This document shows, piece by piece, positions 19,792 through 30,045 of a DNA stretch of 64,000 nucleotides. A program made the translations under genes and the position numbers. The notes under the pieces were generated by a model. It saw only the letters and a list, made by a program, of their open reading frames with translations. It made no database searches and was not told the origin of the DNA. Source of the DNA: Ichthyophis bannanicus (taxonomy: Eukaryota > Chordata > Amphibia > Gymnophiona > Ichthyophiidae); assembly GCA_033557465.1 (NCBI GenBank), contig CM066037.1:516886686-516950685 (forward strand), given 5' to 3'. Positions within the stretch are counted from its first letter, which is position 1, and each line of letters opens with the position of its first letter.

Positions 19792-22700
19792 TCAGACCTC
19801 AAAGAGATTACGGAGGACTGCCTGTCCGAAAGCACTGTCCCTACGGGACTCCCTCTCGAGACAGTAATGGACCGCAAAAGTCTGGTTCGAAGACCAAGTA
19901 GCGGCCCGGCAGATGTCTGCCAGCGGAACAGAGCGGAGGTAAGCCACTGACGTGGCCTTTGCCCGAACGCAATGAGCCGTGACTCGACTTTCTAAGGAGA
20001 GTCCGGCTGCCCCATAAGCCCAAGAGATACAGTCCGCAACCCAGATGGACAGAGTACGCTTGGAGACCGGGAGCCCCAATCTATTGGGGTCAAAAGACAC
20101 AAAAAGCTGAGCAGCTTTACGGTGCTCCCGCGTACGGTCAAGGTAGAAGTTCAGAGCCCTTCTACAGTCCAGGGTATGGAGGACCGTCTCAGCTCTGCTG
20201 GAGTGTGGTCTGGGAAAGAAGGTTGGAAGTACCACCTCCTGATTGATGTGAAAAGGGGAGACCACTTTAGGCAGAAATTTCGGATGAGTCCGTAGGACCA
20301 CCCTATTCTTGTAGAACCTAGTGTAAGGGGGATCAGACACGAGGGCCTGCAATTCACTTACGCGTCTAGCGGAAGTGAGGGCTATCAAGAACAGAGTTTT
20401 CCAAGACAGAAAACGGAGAGAACAGGTAGCCATAGGTTCAAAAGGCGGACAGGTGATCCGCTGCAAAACCACATTCAGGTCCCAGTCAGGCGCTGGCGGG
20501 CGCAGAGGTGGTTTAAGTAGAAGGAGACCTCGGAGAAACCTCGCTACGAGAGGGTCGTTGGAAAGAGGTCTGCCGTCCACCGGCACATGATGTGCTGAAA
20601 GAGCACTGAGGTGAACTTTGACGGAGTTGGACTTAAGTCCCAGATTAGAGAGGTGCAGCAAGTACTGCAAGATCACCGACACCGGGCAGGAGAAGGGATC
20701 CTGAGACTGTTGAGTACACCAGACTGCAAAGCGACGCCATTTAAGGGCGTAGCATTTGCGGGTAGAAGGCCGTCGCGAAGCCAAGACGACCTCCTCCACC
20801 TCCGCCGGCAGGAGAAGGGGAGCAAGGACTACCCTCTCAGCAGCCAGGCCATGAGGTTGAGAGACCTGAGGTTGGGGTGCAGTAGGGACCCCTGATCCTG
20901 AGTGAGGAGATCCGGTTGTACCCCCAGAGGGATTGGATCCTCCACCGCCAGTTGCAGCAGGAGCGGAAACCATGGCTGCCTGGGCCAGCGAGGGGCCACC
21001 AGGATCATGAAGGCTTTGTCTCGGAGAACCTTGAAAAGAGTCCGAGAGACTAGCGGGATGGGAGGGAAAGCGTACAGAAGGCTCCCCGACCATGAGATCA
21101 GAAAGGCGTCCGCCGCAACCCGAAGGGGGTGTGGCTGACGAGAGCAGAAGCGAGGAAGCTGCCGGTTGTGAGGACTGGCAAAGAGATCCACCGTGGGGAG
21201 GCCCCACTTGAGGAAGAGCTTCTGAACTACCAAGGGATCCAGACGCCACTTGTGCGGCTGGAGGACCCTGCTGAGTTTGTCTGCAAGGCAATTTTCTTGG
21301 CCCGGGAGATAAACTGCCTTGAGGAGAATGCCGTGACTGACGGCCCAAGAGCAGAGCTTCTGTGCCTCCCGGCAGAGGAGGAAGGAGCCCGTGCCCCCCT
21401 GTTTGTTCACGTAGAACATGGCAACTTGATTGTCCGTCTGGACAAGGACGGACTGTTGGGAAGTCAGGTGGGAGAAGGCCTTGAGAGCTAGGCGGATCGC
21501 CCTGAGCTCCAGGAAGTTGATCTGCTGAGCAGACTCCCACGTGGTCCAGAGGCCCTGAGTACGTGCCTCTTGGCAATGTGCTCCCCAGCCCAGGAGGGAT
21601 GCATCGGTGGTCAGCACCCGGGTCGGCTGAGGTGACTGGAAAGGCATTCCGAATATCAGGTTCGGCTGCCGGAGCCACCACCGGAGAGACGAGACCAGCG
21701 GCTCGGAGACGCGCACTAGGTCTGCTAGGCCGCCCGTGGCTTGTCGCCACTGCTGGCGGAGACACCATTGAGCAGACCGCATATTCAGGCGGGCATTGGG
21801 GGTCACATGGACGGTGGAAGCCATATGGCCGAGCAGTCTCAGGAAGCGCCTGGCGGAGACCAGGGGCTGGCTGTGAAAGCGGTCGGCTAGGTCCATGAGC
21901 CGTTGAGCCCTGTCGAGCGGTAGGTATGCTCGCGCCTGAGGAGTGTGCAGCCTCGCGCCGATGAACTCGAGATCCTGTGAGGGGAGCAAAGTGGACTTTG
22001 CGAAGTTTATAACAAAGCCCAAGCGCTGCAGCAGAGTCACCGTGCGGCACGTGGCGTTGGTGACCTCCTGAGCGGACGCTGCTCTGATGAGCCAGTCGTC
22101 GAGGTACGGAAAGACATAAGAGGCCGTGAAGCCGGAGATGGGCCGCCACGACCGCGAGACATTTTGTGAAGACTCGCGGTGCGGAGGACAGGCCAAAGGG
22201 CAGTACTCTGTACTGGTAATGATTTCCGGCCACCACAAACCTTAGGTATTGGCGGTGGCTTGGGTGGATGAGGATGTGCGTGTAGGCATCCTTTAGATCC
22301 AAGGAGCATAGCCAATCTCCCTGCTGGAGGTAGGGCAGAAGGATTCCAAGGGTAAGCATTTTGAACTTCTCCCGCACAAGGAACTTGTTGAGGTTGCGCA
22401 AGTCCAGGATGGGTCTGAGGCCCCCTGTTCTCTTTGGTATCAGAAAATACCTTGAATAAAAGCCTTGACCTCTCAGGTGGTGTGGCACCGGTTCCACCGC
22501 CTGTTCCTGCAGAAGACCTGCTAACTCCCGAAGGAGCAACTCCCTGTGCAGAGGGGGTCGCGGAGGTTCTCCCGGAAAATAGGAGGGAGGGACCTGATGG
22601 AAGTGGAGAAGATAGCCTTCTCGCACGACCTGAAGCACCCAGGCATCTGCGGTGATGCTGGACCACCTGTGGGCGAAGTGAACCAGCCGGCCTCCGGTGC

Positions 22701-24663
22701 TGGGAGGAACCAGCGGGGGGGGAGAGGCTATGCTTAGTGAGTCAAAAGCCCCCACCCTGCTGAGCAGGGCTGGTGGTGCAGGCTTGGGGGCTTGCTGCCT
22801 ACGGGACCCGTTACCCCGTCCCTTGGCCTGCTGGCCCTGTTGGGGAGCTGCAGGGGCCTGATAATGGGGGTATTGTTTGTAGGCAGCCGCCTTCCTCGGG
22901 TAAAAGGACTTTTTCCCCGAGCCCTTCTTTTTCTGGGAAGGGGCGGAGGTCTTCCTAGAAAGCCTGGTCCTGGTGAGAGTCTCAGTCTCAATTTGCGCAG
23001 CCTTTTCCGCCATGGGCTTGCCAAAGAGGTTTTCGCCTCGGCAGGGGACATCGACCAACTTGTCCTGCACCCAGGGCTCAAGGTCTGACGACTGAAGCCA
23101 AGCCTGTCGGCGAGCACCGATGCCGGCTGCGGCCACTCGAGCCGATGCTTCAAAGCCATCATAGGCTGCTCGGGACATGAACTTTGAGCATTCCCGAATG
23201 CCAGTGGACAAGGCTAGGAACCTCCGCAAGGGTTCCTCGGACAGACCAGCGGAGAATCCGGCTAGCTCTTTAGCCAGATCCCGGAGATACATGCCCATGT
23301 ATAGCTGGTAAGTCTGGATACGACATGCGAGCATAGAGCCCTGGAAGCACTTCTTGCCAAGGCCATCCAGGTTACGGGCCTCCCTTCCAGGAGGCACCGA
23401 GGAGTGCATCTTCTGGCTCTTAAGACGATGCATGGCCGATTCCACTACCATGGAATGGTGTGGCAGCTGTGCCTTTTGAAAGCCAGGGCTCTTGCGGACT
23501 CGATAGATAGAATCAACCCGCTTGCTCAGGACCGGCGAGGAGGCCGGACTCTCCCACATGCGGAAGAGTAGTCGTTCCAGCATAGGAGGAACCGGCACAG
23601 TAAAGTGTTCCCTCGCGAGAGAGTCATACTGGAGGGCGTCGAGCTCTTCGGCTCGAGGCTCCTCCTCGGGATCCGCAGGGAAGGCCAAAGCCTTGGCCAT
23701 ATCCCTAACGAAGTCCGAGAACCGGGCATCCTCCGGGGGGGACTGCTTCCGAGGCTTGGACTCCGGCGAGTCCGATGGGACACACCGAGTCCGGAAAGAA
23801 TCAGGTGACTCTTCCTCCTCAGACTCCCAGACCGACTCCGACGAGGACTCGGTGGGGTCGGCCCGGGCAGGGTGCGGCGCCAGCCGCCCCGACGCCGAGG
23901 GAGTCGGCGTCGGCGACCTCGGTCCCGAACGGGAGGCCGAGGGTGACCTCGACCGAGGATCGACTCGAGTTCTCATCGACTCGAGGATCGGCTCGGTCTC
24001 CGGGGTCGACTTGGACGTCGACGTCCCGGCGGTCGGGGCAGCGGCGCCAGTGAAGCCAGCGAGCAGTGCCCTCTGCTGGTCCATGAAGGCAGACAGTCTG
24101 CTCTCCAAGGCCGTCAACCTGAGTCCGAGCTCAGGCGACCCAGCAGCCCCCGACTCGGGCCCCGACGGCGTCGGGCCCGACGTCGGCTGTCGCGGAGGCG
24201 AGTCCAGAAGGACCACAGGACTTACCCGGGCAGGCATCTCCGACTCCAGGCGAGGTCGCTTCGGGATGTGTTCCTTCTCCAAGGACCCGGGGCGGCTGTC
24301 GGGGCTATGCGACCTGGCCCTCACGGAACCAGGAGCGTCCACCGACGCCGCCCTCGCGGGTTTCACCTTCCGACGATGGTCCCCGGAGGGAGAACCCCGG
24401 TCGGAGGAGCTCCGGCGACGGTCCGAGTTGGAGCCTTTCGACGCGGAGGCCTCCGACGAGGTCCGGGTACGGCTGGGGTCAGCGAAGATTCTCTCACGCT
24501 GATGCCGCCGACTTCTCAACGCCTTTGAGGACAATTTGCTGCAGGGCCCACAGATCAGTTCCTCATGATCAGGGCCCAGGCAGCGGAGGCAAAAGTCGTG
24601 TGTGTCGGTTAGTGACATATTTCGGTCACACCGACCACACCGCTTAAACCCACTGGCAGCCAT
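19792..24663 (-). CDS. DIRS-A long ORF: Gag, RT N-terminal half, overlap segment, tyrosine recombinase
   Basis: An uninterrupted frame of 1,623 codons from ATG at 24,663. Residues 9-41 form a Cys/His cluster (C9, C12, H22, C25, C28, H33, C38, C41), then a Ser/Arg/Pro-rich region to about 290 and a helical Gag segment (IYRVRKSPGFQKAQLPHHSMV, LEPWVQDKLVDVPC). RT fingers follow (FYSRYFLIPKRTGGLRPILD, LDLKDAYTHILIHPSHRQYL, LPFGLSSAPRVFTK). The rest of RT and RNase H then move to another frame (20,829-22,130), while this frame stays open as a Ser/Pro-rich segment of about 400 codons. The end is a tyrosine recombinase: TSARRVSELQAL (Arg), AHCVRAKATS (H-x-x-R) and AVHYCLERES (Tyr). Confidence 0.92.
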   Translation of the reverse strand: MAASGFKRCGRCDRNMSLTDTHDFCLRCLGPDHEELICGPCSKLSSKALRSRRHQRERIFADPSRTRTSSEASASKGSNSDRRRSSSDRGSPSGDHRRKVKPARAASVDAPGSVRARSHSPDSRPGSLEKEHIPKRPRLESEMPARVSPVVLLDSPPRQPTSGPTPSGPESGAAGSPELGLRLTALESRLSAFMDQQRALLAGFTGAAAPTAGTSTSKSTPETEPILESMRTRVDPRSRSPSASRSGPRSPTPTPSASGRLAPHPARADPTESSSESVWESEEEESPDSFRTRCVPSDSPESKPRKQSPPEDARFSDFVRDMAKALAFPADPEEEPRAEELDALQYDSLAREHFTVPVPPMLERLLFRMWESPASSPVLSKRVDSIYRVRKSPGFQKAQLPHHSMVVESAMHRLKSQKMHSSVPPGREARNLDGLGKKCFQGSMLACRIQTYQLYMGMYLRDLAKELAGFSAGLSEEPLRRFLALSTGIRECSKFMSRAAYDGFEASARVAAAGIGARRQAWLQSSDLEPWVQDKLVDVPCRGENLFGKPMAEKAAQIETETLTRTRLSRKTSAPSQKKKGSGKKSFYPRKAAAYKQYPHYQAPAAPQQGQQAKGRGNGSRRQQAPKPAPPALLSRVGAFDSLSIASPPPLVPPSTGGRLVHFAHRWSSITADAWVLQVVREGYLLHFHQVPPSYFPGEPPRPPLHRELLLRELAGLLQEQAVEPVPHHLRGQGFYSRYFLIPKRTGGLRPILDLRNLNKFLVREKFKMLTLGILLPYLQQGDWLCSLDLKDAYTHILIHPSHRQYLRFVVAGNHYQYRVLPFGLSSAPRVFTKCLAVVAAHLRLHGLLCLSVPRRLAHQSSVRSGGHQRHVPHGDSAAALGLCYKLRKVHFAPLTGSRVHRREAAHSSGASIPTARQGSTAHGPSRPLSQPAPGLRQALPETARPYGFHRPCDPQCPPEYAVCSMVSPPAVATSHGRPSRPSARLRAAGLVSPVVAPAAEPDIRNAFPVTSADPGADHRCIPPGLGSTLPRGTYSGPLDHVGVCSADQLPGAQGDPPSSQGLLPPDFPTVRPCPDGQSSCHVLREQTGGHGLLPPLPGGTEALLLGRQSRHSPQGSLSPGPRKLPCRQTQQGPPAAQVASGSLGSSEALPQVGPPHGGSLCQSSQPAASSLLLSSATPPSGCGGRLSDLMVGEPSVRFPSHPASLSDSFQGSPRQSLHDPGGPSLAQAAMVSAPAATGGGGSNPSGGTTGSPHSGSGVPTAPQPQVSQPHGLAAERVVLAPLLLPAEVEEVVLASRRPSTRKCYALKWRRFAVWCTQQSQDPFSCPVSVILQYLLHLSNLGLKSNSVKVHLSALSAHHVPVDGRPLSNDPLVARFLRGLLLLKPPLRPPAPDWDLNVVLQRITCPPFEPMATCSLRFLSWKTLFLIALTSARRVSELQALVSDPPYTRFYKNRVVLRTHPKFLPKVVSPFHINQEVVLPTFFPRPHSSRAETVLHTLDCRRALNFYLDRTREHRKAAQLFVSFDPNRLGLPVSKRTLSIWVADCISWAYGAAGLSLESRVTAHCVRAKATSVAYLRSVPLADICRAATWSSNQTFAVHYCLERESRRDSAFGQAVLRNLFEV
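20829..22238 (-). CDS. DIRS-A RT C-terminal half, RNase H and methyltransferase-like domain (overlapping frame)
   Basis: Recognisable protein starts about 22,120 with YVFPYLDDWLIRAAS (YLDD polymerase box), then FVINFAKSTLLPSQDLEFIG. RNase H shows LTTDASLLGWGAH, FLELRAIRLAL and VQTDNQVAMFYVNKQGG, all acidic residues kept. The C-terminus has VDLFASPHNRQLPRF, AFPPIPLVSRTLFKV and MILVAPRWPRQPWFPLL; in DIRS elements this position carries a Dam-like methyltransferase domain. The frame is +1 relative to the long ORF, and the whole region is open in both. The first third of RT lies in the other frame, so full RT would need a frameshift or this copy carries an indel near 22,115. Confidence 0.9.
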   Translation of the reverse strand: MWWPEIITSTEYCPLACPPHRESSQNVSRSWRPISGFTASYVFPYLDDWLIRAASAQEVTNATCRTVTLLQRLGFVINFAKSTLLPSQDLEFIGARLHTPQARAYLPLDRAQRLMDLADRFHSQPLVSARRFLRLLGHMASTVHVTPNARLNMRSAQWCLRQQWRQATGGLADLVRVSEPLVSSLRWWLRQPNLIFGMPFQSPQPTRVLTTDASLLGWGAHCQEARTQGLWTTWESAQQINFLELRAIRLALKAFSHLTSQQSVLVQTDNQVAMFYVNKQGGTGSFLLCREAQKLCSWAVSHGILLKAVYLPGQENCLADKLSRVLQPHKWRLDPLVVQKLFLKWGLPTVDLFASPHNRQLPRFCSRQPHPLRVAADAFLISWSGSLLYAFPPIPLVSRTLFKVLRDKAFMILVAPRWPRQPWFPLLLQLAVEDPIPLGVQPDLLTQDQGSLLHPNLRSLNLMAWLLRG

Positions 24664-24901
24664 CGGGGGAAAAAGGGCCCCTGCGAGGTCAAAGGACCGG
24701 GCTGCCAGGGAAAACGAAAACGAAAGCTGACTAAGTCAGAAAAACCGAAAAAAGTAAGAGGACTCGTGACCGGCGTCGCGAGTCCGGGCGGGAAAAAGAT
24801 CGGCGTCGAACCGAAGGGAAAAAAGGATAAAATAAAGAAGAAAATCAACTTTTTCGCGGGGACAAGACGGGGACGTCTGTAGGGCTCCGCGGAAAAAAGA
24901 A

Positions 24902-25064
24902 GACTGGCTAAGATGGCACCCTCGGGCGGGAAGACGACCGCGCATGCGCGCTGCAATTCCCAAAGGCTTTCTTTGAAAGCTGGTGAAAATTGCTCCGCGA
25001 GGGCTCCGTCGGCGCCGACGTCACCCATAAGTGAGGACTGACTTCCTGCTTGGTCCTGGAGAAA
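24902..25064 (-). repeat. DIRS-A right inverted terminal repeat
   Basis: Reverse-complement partner of 19,330-19,471, with the same 14-bp palindrome at 25,007-25,020. It ends ggtcctggagaaa at 25,064. The element 5' end and Gag leader lie on this side. Confidence 0.9.
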
Positions 25065-27807
25065 TCGTATATGTATTATCGACACCAACTTTTTCGCTTT
25101 GGTGATAAACCTGGGGAACCTTTGGCGTGTTGCCTGCAGGGCCACCGGGGCCATCGGTTGGTGGCAGCGTTACGAGATGGTCAGGGGGATTTGTATAAAG
25201 ATAATGTAGGTATAGCTAGAGTGTTCCGTTCTTTCTTCCAGAAATTATATGCCCGGAGGGAGGGAGCGCCGGTTGCCATGCAGCAGTACTTGCAAGAGCT
25301 GTCATTGCCGAAGGTATCGGCAGAACAGAGGGCTTGCCTTGACGCTCCGGTGACGGTGGATGAAGTCCATTGAGTTATTCAGAGAGCTGGCTGTTGTAAG
25401 GCTCCCGGCCCGGATGGGTTTGGGGCCAAGTTTTATAAACTATTGGGTGCTTTAGCGCCTCTAACTTTAGTGGCTATGTATCATAGGCGGGTGGCTCAGG
25501 GGAAATTTAGTTGGGGCACCAACCATGCGCATATTACCTTAATTCCTAAACCGGGAAAAGACCCTACTCAGGCAGCTTCTTATAGGCCAATTTAATTATT
25601 GAATTTTGATCTGAAAATCTTTGCGAAGGTATTGGCCAATCGGCTGGCTTTGGTGTTGGGGGGATTTGATTCACGAGTTGCAGGTCAGGTTTGTTAAAGG
25701 GTGCTATGCCGTGCGGAATTTACGACGACTTTTGGCATCTTTAGAGTGGGTCCGGGACCGCAACCTCCAGTCTCTGGTAATTAGCTTCGACGCTGAAAAG
25801 GCGTTCGACCAGGTCCAGTGGGAGTATTTGAAGTTTCTTCTGCCCTACTACGGGCTGGGGGCCCCCTTTTGTCAGATGGTGGAGTTGCTTTATACGGACC
25901 CCACGGCGGGGGTCCTCTGTAATGGGGTGCTTTCGGATACATTTCGATTGGAGCGAGGTACGTGTCAGGGTTGCCCGCTTTCCCCTTTACTTTTTGTGCT
26001 ATCTTTGGATCCGTTGATACGGAAGATTGAGGACTCCCCTGGTATAGGTGGTGTACGTATTGGTTCCTATGGCTTTAAGATGGCTGCATTTGCAGACGAT
26101 ATACTCGTTCATCTTTCTTCTCCCCAACAGTCTCTTCCGAGGTTACTTGAGGAGCTTTCGCTCTATGGCCAGTTCGCGGGGCTGTGTATTAATATGGATA
26201 AATCAGAAGCCTTGGATGTGGAGGGCATGCTATGGGGGAGCTGGTTTGGGAGTTTCCCGCTCCGCTGGGTGGATGACTTTATTGTCTACTTGGGTATTTT
26301 GTTAACAAGGAAGCCGACATTGCTGTATAAAACTAATTTTGAACGTATTTTTTCTAAGGTACTAGCGCAGTTGCAGGCGTGGGCCCCTCTTCCTCTGTCT
26401 TTGCTTAGTAGAGTGGCCGCCTTGGGGATGGTGATCTTTCCACGCGTGCTCTATTGGATGCAAACACTTCCTCTGTGGCTTTTGAAGCGCGATTTGGTGC
26501 GTTTGGAGAAGGAGATTCGGGGTTTTCTCTGGAAAGGTCTCAGGGCCCGTATACCGATGGCTAGGCTGCGTGGGGGATGGCGCTCGGGTGGAGTGGGGGT
26601 GCTCGATCTTTGGAAATATGCGCTGGCGTGTCAAGCACGACATTTGAGTGATTGGCTGGGGGACACTGAGATTTATACCCCGCGAGGGCTTGAAGCAGCC
26701 TTTGTGGCACCCCACTCTTTGGAAGCGGTTTTGCATTTGCCGCGGACTGCCTTGCCGCCTCGTCTGATGAGCAGCGTTTTGCTGCAGGCAACTCTACGTA
26801 CATGGCAACAGTTAAACAAGTGCTGGGGTAGTGATGCTGCGGTGTCCTGCTGGCTGCCCATACAAGGCAATGCCTGCTTTTTGCCAGGCTCTGACTCGGC
26901 CCCCTTTCGTCAGTGGTGGCGAGTAGGTCTACGACGTTTGGGGCATGTGGTGGACCCGGATGGTTGCTGTAAGGCCCTGGGGGTGATTTGTGGGGAGTAT
27001 GGGTTGCCTGTGGGAACCTCTGCGTTTGCATATGTTCAGCTTTCTCATTATGTCGGCTCCTTGCCGAGGCGTGAGCTCACGGTGGAACGCTCGGAGCGTA
27101 TTCTGGAGTTCTTTGCGTTGGGGGCAGTCTCCCCACCAATGATAGCTGATTTAAAGAAACGTTTGGATCGGCTGGATGCGCCCCCGGATTACTCGGTGCT
27201 GGAAAGCCTTTGGGCGCAAGAGTTGGGTCGGGACATTGCTCCGGGTTCCGTTCGGGCTGCTTTGGGCAGGATTGCGCAACTCGTGGATGGGGCTCGTTGG
27301 CGAGAGATGCAGTTTAAATGTATCCTTCGTGCCCATTTCTCCCCGAGGCGGGCGTTTCGAAGTCATCTTGCCCTTCATGGAGGGTGCCCTAAATGTTCGT
27401 GGGCATTGGCAGATCTGGGTCATATGTGGTGGGGTTGCCCTTCTATTCGCCGGTATTGGCAGTATATTGAGACCTATCTGAGTGGTCTATTGAGCCAGCG
27501 GATTTGCTGGTCGGGGACTCTGGTAGTGCTGGATCAGTTGGGACCACTCCACATGAGGGGCCGATGGGATAGGGTGTTGGTGCGCAAGGCCTGTCTGGTG
27601 GGTAAGGGCCCTATTCTTAGTCGTTGGAGAGAGCCTGTGGCCCCTACTTTCTGTGAGTGGCGAAATAGCCTACATCAACTTATGCTTCTGGAGCGGAGAA
27701 CAGCGTTAAGACATCCTCGGGCCTGGGCTACCTTTTTGTTGATTTGGATGCCTTATATTCAGCAATTGGGCCCTAAGGCTCGTAGTGAAGTGCTTAAAAT
27801 TGGATAA
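25065..27807 (+). pseudogene. L1-A ORF2 part 2: reverse transcriptase and C-terminal domain
   Basis: Resumes L1-A ORF2 (MYYRHQLFRFGDKPGEPL). RT blocks: CKAPGPDGFGAKFYKL (25,395), ITLIPKPGKDPTQAASYRPI (25,535), SFDAEKAFDQVQWEYL (25,785), RGTCQGCPLSPLLFVLSL (25,955) and FADDILVHL (26,090, catalytic pair intact). In-frame stops at 25,372 and after SYRPI (about 25,593) and a frameshift near 25,650-25,690 disable the N-terminal half. From 25,621 a 728-codon frame runs to the normal end. The C-terminal knuckle CPKCSWALADLGHMWWGCP (27,388-27,445) has C-x2-C-x8-H-x4-C. Followed by 3' UTR, then L2-A at about 27,896. Confidence 0.92.
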
Positions 27808-27895
27808 CGGTGGCCTGGGAAGCTGGCGGCCGCTGATATGTGCTCTGTACTGCTGCGCTCCCTGTGGTGGGGGGGGCTCTTAGGGGATACTGGCT

Positions 27896-30045
27896 GTCAG
27901 AAATGTCTTTATCCTCACCGACCTCACTTGCATTCTTTAAATCTAGTCACTCCCACTACCGCTCTTCCGTCCATCTCGCCAAACGCACTTATTTCTCCAA
28001 TGCCATTCTGAATGCCCCAAATCAGACTCGGTACCTCTATTCCACCCTCCGGTCTCTTACCTCCCTTCACTCCCCAGCCTCAGCTCCTCCGGCCCTTCCC
28101 TGTCCTCAGCCTTCCCTTCTAGCTGCCTGTTTCAGCAATAAGATCTCTTCTTTGAGAGCTTCTTTACCTTCCTGCCCCGCTCCGATTCTCTCCCCTCCCC
28201 CCACTGCCTCCCCCCCCCCCCCGCCCATCTCTCAAACTTCTCACTGTTGGGCATCCTTCTCATTGATCACTCCCCCCGAACTTCACCATCTTATCTCCTC
28301 CTCAAAGAAGACTTCCTGCTCTCTAGACCCCATTCCTTCCTCTTGGCTCCTGGAATCCTCACTAGGTCTCCTTCCCCATATTCTTACTATGTTTAACTCC
28401 AGTCTTTCTACAGGGTCCTTCCCCCGCTCCTGAAAACATGCCTTAATTCGCCCCCTCCTTAAAAACCCCTCATTTGATCCCTTGGTTCCCGCCCACTACC
28501 GTCCTGTTTCTAACCTTCCCTTTCTCTCGAAGCTCTTAGAGAAATTCGTCTTTGCACAACTTTTACATCACCTTGATTCCACTAATTTTCTTCACCCTCG
28601 TCAATCGGTTTTCCGTCAGGGTCACAGTGTCGAAAACTATTCTCCTTGCCTTTACTAATGCACTACATGTAGCTCATGATCGTGGTGATATCTCGGTGGC
28701 GGTTGCACTTGATCTTTCCGCTGCATTTGATCTAGTTGACCACTCCCTCCTTCTTCGCCTACGGGAAGCGGGTCTCTGTAGTACTGTCCACCGCTGGTTC
28801 CACTCCTTTCTTTCCTCTCGTTCCTGTGCAGTCCTGTCACCTTCCTCCTCTGCCCCTCCCTCGGACTCCTTCCCTCTTCCGTGTGGGGTTCCTCAGGGTT
28901 CCGTCCTGCCTCCCCTTCTAGTCAACCTTTTCTTAGCCCCCTTAGCCCTCTTAATCCAACAGTCCGGAATATCTGCCTTTCTCTATGCTGATGACATTGT
29001 TCTGCTTCATCACACCTGTCCAGACCTCTCCGCGTTAAACTCCTGTCTTTCCACTGTGGCTGATTGATTGACACTTAATTGCCTTCACCTTAATCTCACT
29101 AAGACTATTGCTATCTGGTTTTCTCACAACAATCCACCCCCTACACTGGCCCCCTCTTTCTCTGGCTCTCCTGTTCCCCTAGTCTCTTCCTTTCATTATC
29201 TTGGGGTTCACTTTGATTCTGACTTATCTTTCCATGCTCATATATCACATGTCACCAAATCTTCCTCCTTCCTCCGACAAATCCGTGCAGTCCGCCCTCT
29301 CTTATCCCCTTCAGCTCTCACCACTTTGTTGCTATCTCTGGTTATGTCACGGGTGGATTTTGCGAACTCAATCTTTGTCGGCCTTTCCAAATCCCAACAG
29401 TCCCGGTTACAACGGATTCAGAATACTGCTGCTCGTCTTGTCACCCATTCTTCCTTCCGTGATCACATAACACCCCTACTATTTCGTCTCCACTGGTTGC
29501 CCTTTCCCCACTGTGCTCATTTCAAGCTTCTTATCCTGGTTCATAAAGCTCTCCATACAGGCACCCCTCAATACTTAACAGACCTTCTTTCTTTTCACTC
29601 TCCTAGGTACACCCCTCGCTCCTTCCACCTTAACTGCCTCACCCTTCCCCTCCCCTTCCCGTGCCCACTTACAATCTACTCGTTCCTCTGCTTTCTTTTT
29701 TGCTGGCCCCGCCCTCTGGAATTCCCTCCCCTCTTCACTCCACCTCGAACCTCACCACCCCACATTCAAACAAAATTTGAAAACCCACTTCTTTTCCCTG
29801 GCGTTTGATGTCCCCTCCCCTTTTGTGTGAATCCCACTTGCCCTATCCTCTGCTTTCCTCGTGTCTTGCTCTCATTTATGTTTTGGTCTTGTCTCTCTTG
29901 TTTTTATTGCTTTTCTATCAAGAAATTGTAATTCTTTTCCACTTCACTGGCTTTGGCCTTCTTTTAAATTTGGTTTTATTGTACACCGCTTTGCTTGCCA
30001 TTGAAAGGCGGTTTTTATCAAATGAGATAAAAACAAACATAAAAC
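27896..30045 (+). mobile_element. L2-A: 5'-truncated L2-clade LINE in the L1-A 3' UTR
   Basis: Begins inside the RT upstream linker and ends with the tail gtacaccgctttg..gccattgaaaggcggttt (29,979-30,012) plus AAAC/AAAT units. Beyond it (30,046-30,206) lies a stretch ending ttaataaatagagctttg with a poly(A). I read this as the rest of the L1-A 3' UTR because the L1-A duplication directly follows it. No duplication flanks L2-A. Confidence 0.85.
27906..29812 (+). pseudogene. L2-A ORF2 remnant (reverse transcriptase)
   Basis: Blocks in order: HYRSSVHLAKRTYFSNAI (linker, 27,950), TPPELHHLISSSKKTSCSLD then PIPSSWLL (RT start, 28,270), HYRPVSNLPFLSKLLEKFV (28,495), VALDLSAAFDLVDHSLLL (28,705; first catalytic Asp region), [20 protein letters not shown] (28,885), FLYADDIVLL (28,980; catalytic pair intact) and FHYLGVHFDSDLSF (29,190). 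The C-terminus is RLQRIQNTAARLVTHSSF then ITPLLFRLHWLPF, typical of L2. Disabled by a stop at about 28,432, a frameshift about 28,620 and a TGA at 29,065, leaving three open pieces. Confidence 0.88.

Larger units (their letters stand above)
19285..25064 (-). mobile_element. DIRS-A: near-complete DIRS-type retrotransposon (antisense)
   Basis: A 5.78 kb element with inverted terminal repeats (19,285-19,471 and 24,902-25,064) and an internal complementary region (19,558-19,663) next to its 3' (left) end. Coding content on the minus strand is Gag, RT, RNase H, methyltransferase-like and tyrosine recombinase. It lies inside the L1-A ORF2 linker, where L1-B reads RARMSMQYYRHRLYRYG and L1-A reads RAKKA, then MYYRHQLFRFG. 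There is no target duplication, as expected when a recombinase inserts a circular intermediate. GC-rich and CpG-rich with few disabling changes, so the youngest or nearly youngest insertion in the nest. Confidence 0.95.

Noticed and set aside
23522..24502. 326-codon plus-strand open frame opposite DIRS-A Gag
   Set aside because: It is the complement of the GC-rich Gag region. Low stop density is explained by base composition, and no domain is recognisable.
19792..25064. Endogenous retrovirus or LTR element
   Set aside because: No direct LTRs, no protease or DDE integrase; termini are inverted and the integrase is a tyrosine recombinase.
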